64,000 bases of DNA, from NCBI GenBank assembly GCA_016927755.1, contig JAFGLZ010000262.1:1-64000 (forward strand), given 5' to 3'. The notes under the pieces are model-generated. The model saw nothing but the letters and a program-made list of their open reading frames with translations. It ran no database searches and was not told the DNA's origin. This document shows, one piece after another, positions 1 to 7,773 of the stretch. Numbering within the stretch: position 1 is the first letter of the stretch; every line of letters starts with the position of its first letter. The stretch comes from Phycisphaerae bacterium. Its GTDB lineage: Bacteria; Planctomycetota; Phycisphaerae; UBA1845; JAFGLZ01. The position numbers and the translations under genes were made by a program.

Positions 1-59
1 GCAGAGTGTTCTTTCCGTGCGGACCCATGCCACCCGCGGCGGGGGGCGCGGATTCTCGT

Positions 60-194
60 TCGAATTCGAGCTGCCCACCGCTGAAGCGATGGGGCACCCG
101 GTCTCTGTTGCGATCCACGGGCAAGATGCCCGTGCTACGGAAGCGATGGGGAACCCGGCCGGCTTTGTGGGCAGGCTGGAAGCCTGCGTTACGG
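60..194. repeat. Hairpin repeat cluster 1 (families A, B and C)
   Basis: Three short hairpins lie in a row. Family A at 74-93 has arms CCCACCGCT and AGCGATGGG around a TGAA tip. Family B at 116-134 has arms CACGGGCA and TGCCCGTG around AGA. Family C at 172-186 has arms CAGGCT and AGCCTG around GGA. A partial second A copy (GAAGCGATGGGGAACCC) sits at 140-156, and the cluster begins with a GAATTCGAG flank that recurs in other copies. The same units return at 2.8, 6.2, 29.2, 38.9, 42.2 and 44.5 kb. I recognise no gene in 195-482. Confidence 0.85.
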
Positions 195-482
195 CGGGTG
201 CGAGTTAGCGGGCACGAGCGGGCGATAATGGTGAGGTTTGTTTTGCGGGGATTAGGGTTCGGGGGGATTCCTTGCCTGGCGGTCATCTTTTCGTGTCGTT
301 TCTTTGATTCCGGTGGATTCGTTTCATATAGATGTACTGGAAGCTGTCGTGTCCCCTTTCAACCTCCCGCGGCTCTGTGGACAGGGCCGTGGGATTTTTA
401 TTGCGCTGGGCGACGCGTTATCGGATGTTGGCTTCGCGGAGATGGATCCTTCGAGCCCGATCGTTGGCGCCGCGCCGCTGCT

Positions 483-746
483 TACGCGCAGATCCTGGTG
501 TTGGACGAGCCGACGGCGAGCTTGTACGCGAAGCAGGAATACGAGATCTTCACGCGTTTTCAGGAGTTGACGGAGGGCAAGACGACGATCCTGATCTCTC
601 ACCGGTTCAGCACGGTTCGGATGGCGGATCGGATCTTCGTGGTCGAGGAGGGTCGGATCGTCGAGGCGGGCAGCCATGACGAGCTGATGGCGGCGGGGGG
701 GCGGTATACGTATTTGTTCACACGTCAGGCGGCGGGGTATCGGTGA
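483..746 (+). pseudogene. C-terminal remnant of an ABC transporter ATPase
   Basis: The frame reads from the Walker B/D-loop stretch (AQILVLDEPTASL) through the H-loop (TTILISHRFSTV) to a normal exporter tail (ADRIFVVEEGRIVEAGSH...DELMAAGG) and a stop. About 85 residues remain. The transmembrane domain, Walker A and the LSGGQ signature are absent, and the frame upstream runs into non-homologous sequence and the hairpin cluster. An ABC exporter half-transporter is normally about 600 residues. This is therefore a truncated relic, not a gene cut by the window edge. What removed the 5' part cannot be seen; recombination at the repeats is an inference. Base use resembles that of the neighbours. Confidence 0.8.
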
Positions 747-899
747 GGTCGGCGGGGTGGTCGGATTGTCATCGAGGCCAGATTAGCGGTAGACTGGTAG
801 GTTCTCGCGATAGGCGGCGCTTGCGGACCGGGGGGGAGTCCGGTTTGTGCCATGCTGGGCGTTTCGGGCGGCGCGGCCTGTGTTCGATGAGGATCTGCG

Positions 900-2687
900 A
901 TGGATTTCATGCGGTTTGAACGTGAGGGTCAGCAGCTCGTTCTGCACACCGAGGGCAGCATCTGCACGACGACGCGCGACCTGCTTCAGAGCAAGACATT
1001 GGAGCGCGTCGTGGCCGAGTATTGCGAGCTCCTTCACCGAGAGAGCTCGCCCGTGATCGGTCCGTTTCGGGAGCTTTACGAGACGGGCAAGACGTGGTCG
1101 GGCGTGATCAATTTGCTGCGAACGCTGGCCGTCAATCCGTTGGACGAGGTGGCCAAGATCCTTCCGGGTTCGTACGTCTTTTTGGACGCGGAGAACCGCA
1201 AGCTTCTGCACCGATTCGTGGAGGGGCTTTACGATCACTGGCGGTCGTTCAACCGGTTCATGATTCTTCACCACGAGCCGGGTCCGAGCAGTCTGGACCA
1301 TCGTCCTTACCGCTCGTTCAACATCACGTTGCAGGATCTAGTGCATCTGATCCGGGCGACGTACCGCGACATGTGCGAGAACATCACGGGGGATCACCCG
1401 CGCGTCTACCGGCAGGTTCCGGCGGGCTGCAACGTGGGGCTTTTGGCGGTTCCCCGGGAGTGCGGGTTGCCGCACGCGTATTCGGACGTGCTCGGGCGGA
1501 TCCCGTTCATTCGGCAGGTTTGGTTCACGCCGCCGATGCTGATTGATCCGCCGATGAACACGCGGACGGGTCAGTTCGAGCGGGTCGATCGGAGTCCGCT
1601 GGAGGGGCTGGACCTGGACAAGGACCGGTGGCTTTGCTATCCGGCGCAGGTGGGTCCGCTGGTGGTCTTCGTGTACTTCCACCAGCGTTTCATCGGTCTG
1701 GGGTGTTCCCTGGCGAACCTGTTCGAGATGGCGACGAACGAGCAGATCGCGCGCGGTCCGGACGCGATCTATCTGTACGGGGCGCCTCCGGAGTCGATGT
1801 CGCGGTACGGGGAGCTGCCGACCGTGTTTCACGATGACGAGGAGAACGGTTTGCTGGTCGGGGCGGTGCCGGGCGAGGATCGATTCGGCTACTTCGGCTA
1901 TCTCAAGAAGATGATTCTGACGCTGCACAACATCGTGATGATGAAGCGAGGTCGGATGCCGTTCCACGGGGCGATGGTTCGGATCGCGATGGATCAGGTG
2001 TCGGCGAACGTGCTGATCATCGGCGACACGGCGACGGGCAAGTCGGAATCGCTGGAGGCGCTTCGTCTGCTCGGCAAGGGGCGGTTGAGCGAGCTGCGGG
2101 TGATCGCGGACGACATGGGGTCGCTCGAGATCGGCAGGGACGGCCGGGTTCTGGGCTACGGCACGGAGATCGGGGCGTTCATCCGGCTGGACGATTTGCA
2201 GCAGGGGTATGCGTTTCAGCAGCTCGACCGCGCCATCATCATGAGTCCGCAGAAGGTGAACGCGCGGGTGGTGTTGCCGGTGACGACGTTGGACGAGGTG
2301 CTGCGCGGCTACGCGATCGACTTCCTGCTGTACGCGAACAACTATGAGCAGGTGGATGCGGATCATCCGGCGCTGGAGCGGTTCGAGTCGGCGGAAGAGG
2401 CGCTGGACGTGTTCCGCGAGGGCGCGGCGATGGCCAAGGGCACGACGACGGCGACGGGATTGGTCCACAGTTACTTCGCGAACATCTTCGGCCCGCCGCA
2501 ATACCGGGAGGCGCACGAGGCCCTGGGCGTTCGGACGTTCGGGGCGGCGTTCAAGCGGGGGGTTTACGTGGGTCAGCTCCGGACGAGGCTGGGGATCCCG
2601 GGGTACGAGGCCACTGGCCCCCACGAGGCGGCCAAGGCGCTGCTGGCGATGATTGCGGAGATCAAGGTGGATTGCACGTGTCGGTGA
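900..2687 (+). CDS. PEPCK/HPr-kinase-like P-loop kinase, 595 aa
   Basis: The start ATG is preceded by GAGG with 7-nt spacing. The C-terminal half carries a P-loop, GDTATGKS, at residues 375-382, followed about 30 residues later by an acidic DDMGS motif. A conserved-looking FHGAMVRI lies just upstream of the P-loop. This arrangement belongs to the fold shared by phosphoenolpyruvate carboxykinase and HPr kinase. Long bacterial proteins of this type are often named PEP carboxykinase, but the classical ATP-PEPCK P-loop (GLSGTGKTT) is not matched, so the substrate is uncertain. The N-terminal 350 residues show no domain I recognise. No signal peptide is seen, so it is probably cytosolic. It stands alone, with no HPr or PTS gene nearby. 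Confidence 0.6.
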   Translation: MDFMRFEREGQQLVLHTEGSICTTTRDLLQSKTLERVVAEYCELLHRESSPVIGPFRELYETGKTWSGVINLLRTLAVNPLDEVAKILPGSYVFLDAENRKLLHRFVEGLYDHWRSFNRFMILHHEPGPSSLDHRPYRSFNITLQDLVHLIRATYRDMCENITGDHPRVYRQVPAGCNVGLLAVPRECGLPHAYSDVLGRIPFIRQVWFTPPMLIDPPMNTRTGQFERVDRSPLEGLDLDKDRWLCYPAQVGPLVVFVYFHQRFIGLGCSLANLFEMATNEQIARGPDAIYLYGAPPESMSRYGELPTVFHDDEENGLLVGAVPGEDRFGYFGYLKKMILTLHNIVMMKRGRMPFHGAMVRIAMDQVSANVLIIGDTATGKSESLEALRLLGKGRLSELRVIADDMGSLEIGRDGRVLGYGTEIGAFIRLDDLQQGYAFQQLDRAIIMSPQKVNARVVLPVTTLDEVLRGYAIDFLLYANNYEQVDADHPALERFESAEEALDVFREGAAMAKGTTTATGLVHSYFANIFGPPQYREAHEALGVRTFGAAFKRGVYVGQLRTRLGIPGYEATGPHEAAKALLAMIAEIKVDCTCR

Positions 2688-2797
2688 TCGGTGGGGGGGC
2701 TGCCCAATGGTTGGCAACGACGAATGCATGGCGTGCTCCTTGAAGATCTTCGATGCGCGATTCATTGCTTCAGCTATTGGGAATGCGATGCCCAGCG

Positions 2798-2896
2798 TGA
2801 ATTCGAGTCCCCCACCGCTGAAGCGATGGGGCACCCCGCCATGGGGCACCCCGCCATGGGCCAACCCGTCATGGGCAAGATGCCCATGCTACGGAG
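2798..2896. repeat. Hairpin repeat cluster 2 (families A and B)
   Basis: It starts with a GAATTCGAG flank and the A hairpin at 2811-2830. Two tandem copies of GGCACCCCGCCATGG follow, then a third diverged copy and a perfect B hairpin (ATGGGCA-AGA-TGCCCAT) at 2871-2887. It fills most of the gap between 2688 and 3085. The rest of the gap (2897-3085) is the probable promoter region of the serpin gene, where I see no clear -35/-10 pair. Confidence 0.85.
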
Positions 2897-3085
2897 GCGG
2901 CGGAATCTCTTCAGTTGATTTCGGGCGTGTGCCGAGTATAGGATTAGTAGGCGCGGTGGCTAGCGTTGTCGCTGTCGGCGGCGCGTGAAGCCCGGTATCT
3001 CCCCTTTTCATACCGACACGATGCAGTAACCCCCTTCGTGGTTGTCTTTCGTCCGAGTCTTGGGCTCTGCGCAGGAGTTGCATCC

Positions 3086-4390
3086 ATGGTGGGCAAGCGG
3101 TCTAGAACGGTGAGCGTTGTTGCGTTGGCGGTGGGCGGGAGCGTTTTGGTATCGGGGTGTCTGCCGTGGCCGACGACGGACGAGACGCTGGTCAAGTCGA
3201 ACAAGGCTCGTGAGGCGTCGCCGTCGGTGAGCCAGTCGGATCTGGACGAGCTTGTGGCGGGCAATACGGCGTTTGCTTTGGACCTGTATTCGGCGATCAG
3301 CGACGAGGGGATCAATCTGTTCTGTTCGCCGTACAGCATCTCGATCGCGCTGGCGATGACGTACGCCGGTGCAAGGGGCCAGACGGAGCAGCAGATGGCC
3401 GACACGCTGCATTTCACGCTGCCGCAGGAGCGTCTGCATCCGGCGTTCAACGCGCTGGATCTGGCGCTTGCCAGTCGCGGGAAGGGGGCGTCCGGCGCGG
3501 ACGGCGAGGGGTTCCGGCTGAACATCGCCAACGCGATTTGGGGTCAGAAGGACTACGCGTTTCTGGAGGCGTACCTGGACGTGCTGGCCGTCGACTATGG
3601 GGCGGGCATGCACGTGGTCGACTTCGTGACGGCGCCGGAGCCGGCGAGGCTGACGATCAACAAGTGGGTGAGCGATCGGACGGAGGGCAAGATCAAGGAT
3701 CTGATTCCGCAGGGCGTGATCGACGCGATGACGCGGCTGGTGCTGACGAACGCGGTCTATTTCAATGCGGCGTGGAAGCATCCGTTCGAGAAGTCGAACA
3801 CCAAGGACGGGACGTTCAACTTGCTGGACGGGACGCCGGTGACGACATCGATGATGTGGCAGTTGGAGGACCATCGCTACGCGGCGGGTGAGGGGTATCA
3901 GGCGGTGGAGCTGCGGTATGACGGCGATGAGCTGTCGATGGTGATCTTGCTTCCGGACGCTGGGAACTTCACGACGTTCGAGGGGTCGCTGGACGGGCAG
4001 AAGCTCGCGACGATTCTGGCGGGTCTGAGTTTTCGGCCGGTCAATCTGACGCTGCCGAAGTTCACGTACGAGTCGGAGTTCTCGCTTGGGCAGACGCTTT
4101 CGGCGATGGGCATGGTTGACGCGTTCACGGGCGCGGCGGATCTGTCGGGGATCGACGGGATCGTGGGGAGTCTGTTCATCCAGGAGGTGATCCACAAGGC
4201 GTTCGTGGCGGTTGACGAGGCGGGCACGGAGGCGGCGGCGGCGACGGCGGTGATCGTGGGCCTGACCGCGGCGCCCGATCCGACGGGGGCGGTGGAGTTC
4301 AAGGTGGATCGGCCTTTCATTTTCCTCATTCGTGACATCGAGACGGGGGGGATCGTGTTCCTCGGACGGGTGATGAGTCTGGGGGCGTAG
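3086..4390 (+). CDS. Serpin 1, lipoprotein protease inhibitor with intact hinge
   Basis: The ATG at 3086 is chosen because a GGAG ribosome site precedes it and it opens a lipoprotein signal ending in a lipobox (LVSGC). The mature protein is therefore probably lipid-anchored. The rest is a full-length serpin: the early helix motif NLFCSPYSISIALAMTYAGARG, seen here as SPYSISIALAMTYAGA, then NAVYFNAAWKHPF, and the C-terminal VDRPFIFLIRD...VFLGRV. The reactive-loop hinge at about residues 376-389 reads DEAGTEAAAATAV, the small-residue pattern needed for loop insertion in inhibitory serpins. Counting from the hinge puts P1 near GLT-AA, which would suit an elastase- or chymotrypsin-like target; this is weak inference. 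It is one of three serpins in the window. Confidence 0.93.
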   Translation: MVGKRSRTVSVVALAVGGSVLVSGCLPWPTTDETLVKSNKAREASPSVSQSDLDELVAGNTAFALDLYSAISDEGINLFCSPYSISIALAMTYAGARGQTEQQMADTLHFTLPQERLHPAFNALDLALASRGKGASGADGEGFRLNIANAIWGQKDYAFLEAYLDVLAVDYGAGMHVVDFVTAPEPARLTINKWVSDRTEGKIKDLIPQGVIDAMTRLVLTNAVYFNAAWKHPFEKSNTKDGTFNLLDGTPVTTSMMWQLEDHRYAAGEGYQAVELRYDGDELSMVILLPDAGNFTTFEGSLDGQKLATILAGLSFRPVNLTLPKFTYESEFSLGQTLSAMGMVDAFTGAADLSGIDGIVGSLFIQEVIHKAFVAVDEAGTEAAAATAVIVGLTAAPDPTGAVEFKVDRPFIFLIRDIETGGIVFLGRVMSLGA

Positions 4391-4490
4391 GTCGCGGTGG
4401 GGATTCGGGGGGAGGTTACGGGTCGGTGAGGTCGGCCCGTGATCCTTCCCGTTGTTGGCTCCGTCAGCGTGGGATAAGATTCCGCAACGC

Positions 4491-4563
4491 AAGGGGGTCA
4501 GGCACCTTCTTTCGTGCAGCTCGGCGTTGCCTCGCTCGCACCGAAAAAGGTGCCTGACCCCTT
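4491..4563. repeat. REP-like inverted repeat (GGGGTCAGGCACCTT)
   Basis: The left arm at 4491-4508 (AAGGGGGTCAGGCACCTT) and the right arm at 4547-4563 (AAGGTGCCTGACCCCTT) are inverted copies with 15 perfect pairs plus AA/TT across a one-base bulge. The spacer is 38 nt, and pairing continues weakly into it. The GGTGCCTGACCCC motif is of the kind associated with REP elements mobilised by RAYT transposases, but no such transposase gene is in the window. It sits between serpin 1 and the methyltransferase gene. Confidence 0.75.
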
Positions 4564-4621
4564 CCCCTTCCTCGCATCGAAGAAGTAACGTGCCGCCTTT
4601 TCAGCCTGGAGGTCCGTCGAG

Positions 4622-6106
4622 ATGGCGTATTTGAGCGAGCCGCTTCGGTTTCTCGATAGCGAGGAGATGCGGCGGATTCATGCGGGGGCGCTTCGGATCC
4701 TCGAAGAGACGGGGATGTGGATCGATCATGACGAGTCGTTGGAGATTCTGCGCTCGGCGGGATGTCGGGTCGACGGGGACGCGCGGCGGGTGACGTTTCC
4801 GGTTGAGGTGGTCGAGGCGGCGGTGGTGCGGATGCGGGAGGCGTATTCGCGCCCCGACCGCGTTCCGGCTCGGATGGCGGTTCGGTACAGCCACGTGCGT
4901 TTTCGGTCGGAGCCGTATCGGATTCACTCGGACTTCACTGTGTCGACGGGCGGGTTCTGCTGCTTCTTGGTGGATCTGGAGGGGCGGAGGCGTCGGGCGA
5001 CGATCGATGACGTTCGGGCATCGCTACGTCTGGCGGACGCGCTTCCGAACATCGATCTGACGGGGCTTCCGGTTTCGGCGCAGGAGGTGCCGCATCACGA
5101 GCGGCCGGTGCGGATGGCGGCGGAGCTGGTGAAGACCACGCGGAAGCTGGGGGGGATCGAGACGTTTTGCGCGCACGACGCGGGGTACATCACGAAGATC
5201 GCGGAGGTGGCGGCGGGCGGGGCCGACGCGCTGCGGCGCGAGCCGATCCTGGTGGGGTACGGCGAGGCGCGTTCGCCGCTGTGTTTCGATCGGAACATGG
5301 CGGAGATCTTCGTGGCGTACGTTCGGGCGGGTTTGCCTCAGACGCTGGACACGATGGTGAACGGCGGGGCGACGGCGCCGATGACGCCGGCGGCGTGTCT
5401 GGCGCTGGGCATGGCCGAGACGCTGAGCGCGGTGGTTCTGGCGCAGGCGATCGACGCCGAGGCCGTCGTCGGGGTGGACCTGATTCCGTCGTTCATGGAC
5501 ATGTCGAGCGGGATCTTTCGGTACGCGGGTCCGGAGCGCTGGCCGCTGTTGGGCGCGCGGCTTCAGTTGCAGCAGGAGTTCTACGGATGTCCGGCGGGCG
5601 TTCACGGCGGGAAGACGGACGCGTGCGTGCCGGGGGTTCAGGTGGGGATCGAGAAGGCGATGAGCATGATCATGCCGGTCCTGTGCGGGGCGGTCGGGGT
5701 CGGCACGGTCGGGCATCTCGAGAACGCGGTGACGTTTTCGCCGGTGCAGCTCGTGATCGACGACGCGATCGCGGCGTACGTTCGTCGGTCGGTGCAAGGG
5801 TTGGACGTGACGGACGAGACGCTGGCGCTCGAGTCGATTCGAGAGATCGGTCCGGGTGGCGAGTTTCTGACGCATCCGACGACGGCGGAGTGGTGTCGCG
5901 AGTCGGCGATGATGCATTCGTTATTCGAGCGGGCGCCGTGGCAGACGATTCACAACGGGGAGCTGGTGGGGATGGAGGCGCGGGCGCGGGCGGAGGCGGA
6001 GCGGCTGATGGGGCGGGAGACGGAGCGTCCGCTGACGGCGGATCAGGAATCGGCGATCGACGAGATCGTTGAGGAGGGGTGTCGGACGCATCCGCTGCGC
6101 GGGTAG
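4622..6106 (+). CDS. MttB-family (trimethylamine/betaine-type) methyltransferase, 494 aa
   Basis: GGAGGT lies 8 nt before the ATG. The N-terminus (LRFLDSEEMRRIHAGALRIL...GMWIDHDESLEIL) and the C-terminus (HPTTAEWCRESAMMHSLFER...RAEAERL) are typical of the MttB superfamily. These corrinoid-dependent TIM-barrel enzymes move a methyl group from a quaternary or tertiary amine to a corrinoid protein. The frame is continuous with no in-frame TAG, so this is a non-pyrrolysine member, like the glycine betaine enzymes (MtgB) rather than true trimethylamine methyltransferases. No corrinoid protein or activating protein is encoded nearby, so the partner and the substrate are unknown. It is predicted to be cytosolic. 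Confidence 0.85.
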   Translation: MAYLSEPLRFLDSEEMRRIHAGALRILEETGMWIDHDESLEILRSAGCRVDGDARRVTFPVEVVEAAVVRMREAYSRPDRVPARMAVRYSHVRFRSEPYRIHSDFTVSTGGFCCFLVDLEGRRRRATIDDVRASLRLADALPNIDLTGLPVSAQEVPHHERPVRMAAELVKTTRKLGGIETFCAHDAGYITKIAEVAAGGADALRREPILVGYGEARSPLCFDRNMAEIFVAYVRAGLPQTLDTMVNGGATAPMTPAACLALGMAETLSAVVLAQAIDAEAVVGVDLIPSFMDMSSGIFRYAGPERWPLLGARLQLQQEFYGCPAGVHGGKTDACVPGVQVGIEKAMSMIMPVLCGAVGVGTVGHLENAVTFSPVQLVIDDAIAAYVRRSVQGLDVTDETLALESIREIGPGGEFLTHPTTAEWCRESAMMHSLFERAPWQTIHNGELVGMEARARAEAERLMGRETERPLTADQESAIDEIVEEGCRTHPLRG

Positions 6107-6185
6107 ATAGTCTTGCGGGCGCCTGAGGGCGGAGTTCAGAGAGAGCGCCGCGTGGGTTCAACCGTTGGGGGGCGCCAATGGGGGG

Positions 6186-6270
6186 GGGTGAATTCGCGTT
6201 CCCCACCGCTGAAGCGATGGGGCACCCGCCACGTACGTCTTGCCTGTGGCTCATGGGCAAGATGCCCATG
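6186..6270. repeat. Hairpin repeat cluster 3 (families A and B)
   Basis: The flank GAATTCGCG at 6190-6198 is followed by an A hairpin at 6202-6221 (CCCACCGCT-GA-AGCGATGGG) and a B hairpin at 6252-6270 (CATGGGCA-AGA-TGCCCATG). It lies in the gap between the methyltransferase and the ceramidase-like gene, just upstream of a TATAAT box. Confidence 0.85.
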
Positions 6271-6303
6271 CTGCGGGGGTCGGGCAAGGTTGCGGATTTC
6301 CTC

Positions 6304-6309
6304 TATAAT
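6304..6309 (+). promoter_or_regulatory. Possible -10 box (TATAAT)
   Basis: A consensus TATAAT lies 67 nt upstream of the start codon at 6376. No good -35 is found at 16-18 nt upstream, so this is only a candidate promoter for the ceramidase-like gene. Confidence 0.25.
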
Positions 6310-6375
6310 GAGCATTTACGGTCGTTGGCGAGCGGCCATCCGAGGGTGATACAACCGGGAATCGAAGGGAGAATC

Positions 6376-7755
6376 ATGAGGCGCGTATTCGCATCGTTGG
6401 TGCTGTCGTTGTGGGTTCTTCCCACGGTGTCCGCGCGACTTGCGTGGGCGGGGGAGCCTCTTCGTGTCGCGACGTTTCAGGCGGACGTGACGCCGCCGCT
6501 GGATAGTCCGCTGTGCAACGGGTACAAGCCGTGCGCGCAGCGTGTCGACCGGCCGTTGACGGCTCGGGGCGTGGTGCTGATGGTCGGGCCGTCGCCGATC
6601 GTGTTGTGCGCGGTGGACTGGGTGGTGATTTCGAACGGGGCGTATGACGCGTGGCGGGAGGCCCTGGCGAAGGCGGCGGGCACGACGGTCGAGCGGGTAG
6701 TGGTGCATTGCGTGCATCCGCACGACGCGCCGGGCTGCGACTTTTCCGTCGAGGAGCTGCTGAAGGCGCACGGTCTGAGCGGCAAGATGTTCAACGTCGA
6801 GTTCGCGCGGGTGGCGATTGCCAGGACGGCCGAGGCGGTTCGCGCGTCGCTGGGCAAGGCGCAACCGGTGACGCACCTGGGCATGGGGCAGGCGAAGGTC
6901 GAGAAGGTCGCCTCGAACCGTCGGATATTGGGGCCCGACGGGAAGGTCAAGTGCAATCGGATGAGTGCCTGCGGCGATGCGAAGATCCGGGCGGAGCCGG
7001 AGGGTCTGATCGATCGGCAGCTTCGCGCGCTGAGTTTCTGGAACGGCGACAGGCCGGTCGCGTACATGAGCTACTACGCTACACATCCGCAGTGCAACTA
7101 CGGGCGGGGCGGGATCAGCTCGGAGGTGCCGGGCGTCGCGCGGGAGATTCGGGAGCGGGCGTTGCCGGGGGTGGCGCAGATCTACTTCACGGGGGCCGCG
7201 GGCAACGTGGCGATGGGCAAGTACAACGACGGGTCGGCGGGGAATCGTCAGATCCTTGGTCGGCGGCTCGCCGAGGGCATGGCGGCTGCGAGCGAGGCGA
7301 CGAAGCGCGTGCCGATTACGGCGGCGGACGTGGAGTGGCGGGTCCGGCCTGTAGCGCTGCCTCTGCCGAAGCGGCTGGAGGACGAGGCGGATCGGGCGCG
7401 TACGCTCGGGGACGCGAAGGCCAAGCAGTCGGATCGGGTGTTTGCGGCGCGGGATTTGGCGTACCTGCGTCGCGTGAAGGCGGGCCGGAAGCTCGACGTT
7501 AGCTGCTTGCGGCTGGGACCGGCGTATGTCCTGCACATGCCGGGGGAGCTGTGCATCGAGTATCAGCTTGCGGCGCAGAAGATGCGTCCGGACGACATGG
7601 TGTGCATGGCGGCGTACGCGGATTTGAGCCCGGGGTACATCTGCCCGAAGATCGGCTACTCGCAGGGCGGGTATGAGGCGGGGCGGGTCTCGCGCGTTTC
7701 GCCCGAGGTGGAGGGGGTGCTCATGACGGCGATGCGCGAATTGCTGCGGGACTGA
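6376..7755 (+). CDS. Secreted neutral/alkaline ceramidase-like protein (copy 1)
   Basis: The ATG follows GAAGGGAG and opens a signal peptide (MRRVFASLVLSLWVLP...). The mature protein begins FQADVTPP, the usual opening of the neutral/alkaline non-lysosomal ceramidase N-terminal domain. An HxH metal motif is present (HCVHPHDAP), with a second histidine stretch (YYATHPQCNYG) and GAAGNVAMGKYN in the position of the family's G-x-x-G-D/N motif. At 459 aa it has the N-terminal catalytic-type domain but not the full length of true ceramidases (about 650-700 aa). Such short versions are common in planctomycetes and their substrate is not known. A paralogue is at 29270-30733. It is followed closely by the DUF4832-type gene (18-nt gap), so the two are probably cotranscribed. 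Confidence 0.78.
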   Translation: MRRVFASLVLSLWVLPTVSARLAWAGEPLRVATFQADVTPPLDSPLCNGYKPCAQRVDRPLTARGVVLMVGPSPIVLCAVDWVVISNGAYDAWREALAKAAGTTVERVVVHCVHPHDAPGCDFSVEELLKAHGLSGKMFNVEFARVAIARTAEAVRASLGKAQPVTHLGMGQAKVEKVASNRRILGPDGKVKCNRMSACGDAKIRAEPEGLIDRQLRALSFWNGDRPVAYMSYYATHPQCNYGRGGISSEVPGVAREIRERALPGVAQIYFTGAAGNVAMGKYNDGSAGNRQILGRRLAEGMAAASEATKRVPITAADVEWRVRPVALPLPKRLEDEADRARTLGDAKAKQSDRVFAARDLAYLRRVKAGRKLDVSCLRLGPAYVLHMPGELCIEYQLAAQKMRPDDMVCMAAYADLSPGYICPKIGYSQGGYEAGRVSRVSPEVEGVLMTAMRELLRD

Positions 7756-7773
7756 GACTGGAGGTGACTTCCG

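Noticed and set aside
4622..6106. A pyrrolysine-containing trimethylamine methyltransferase
   Set aside because: The frame has no internal TAG codon.
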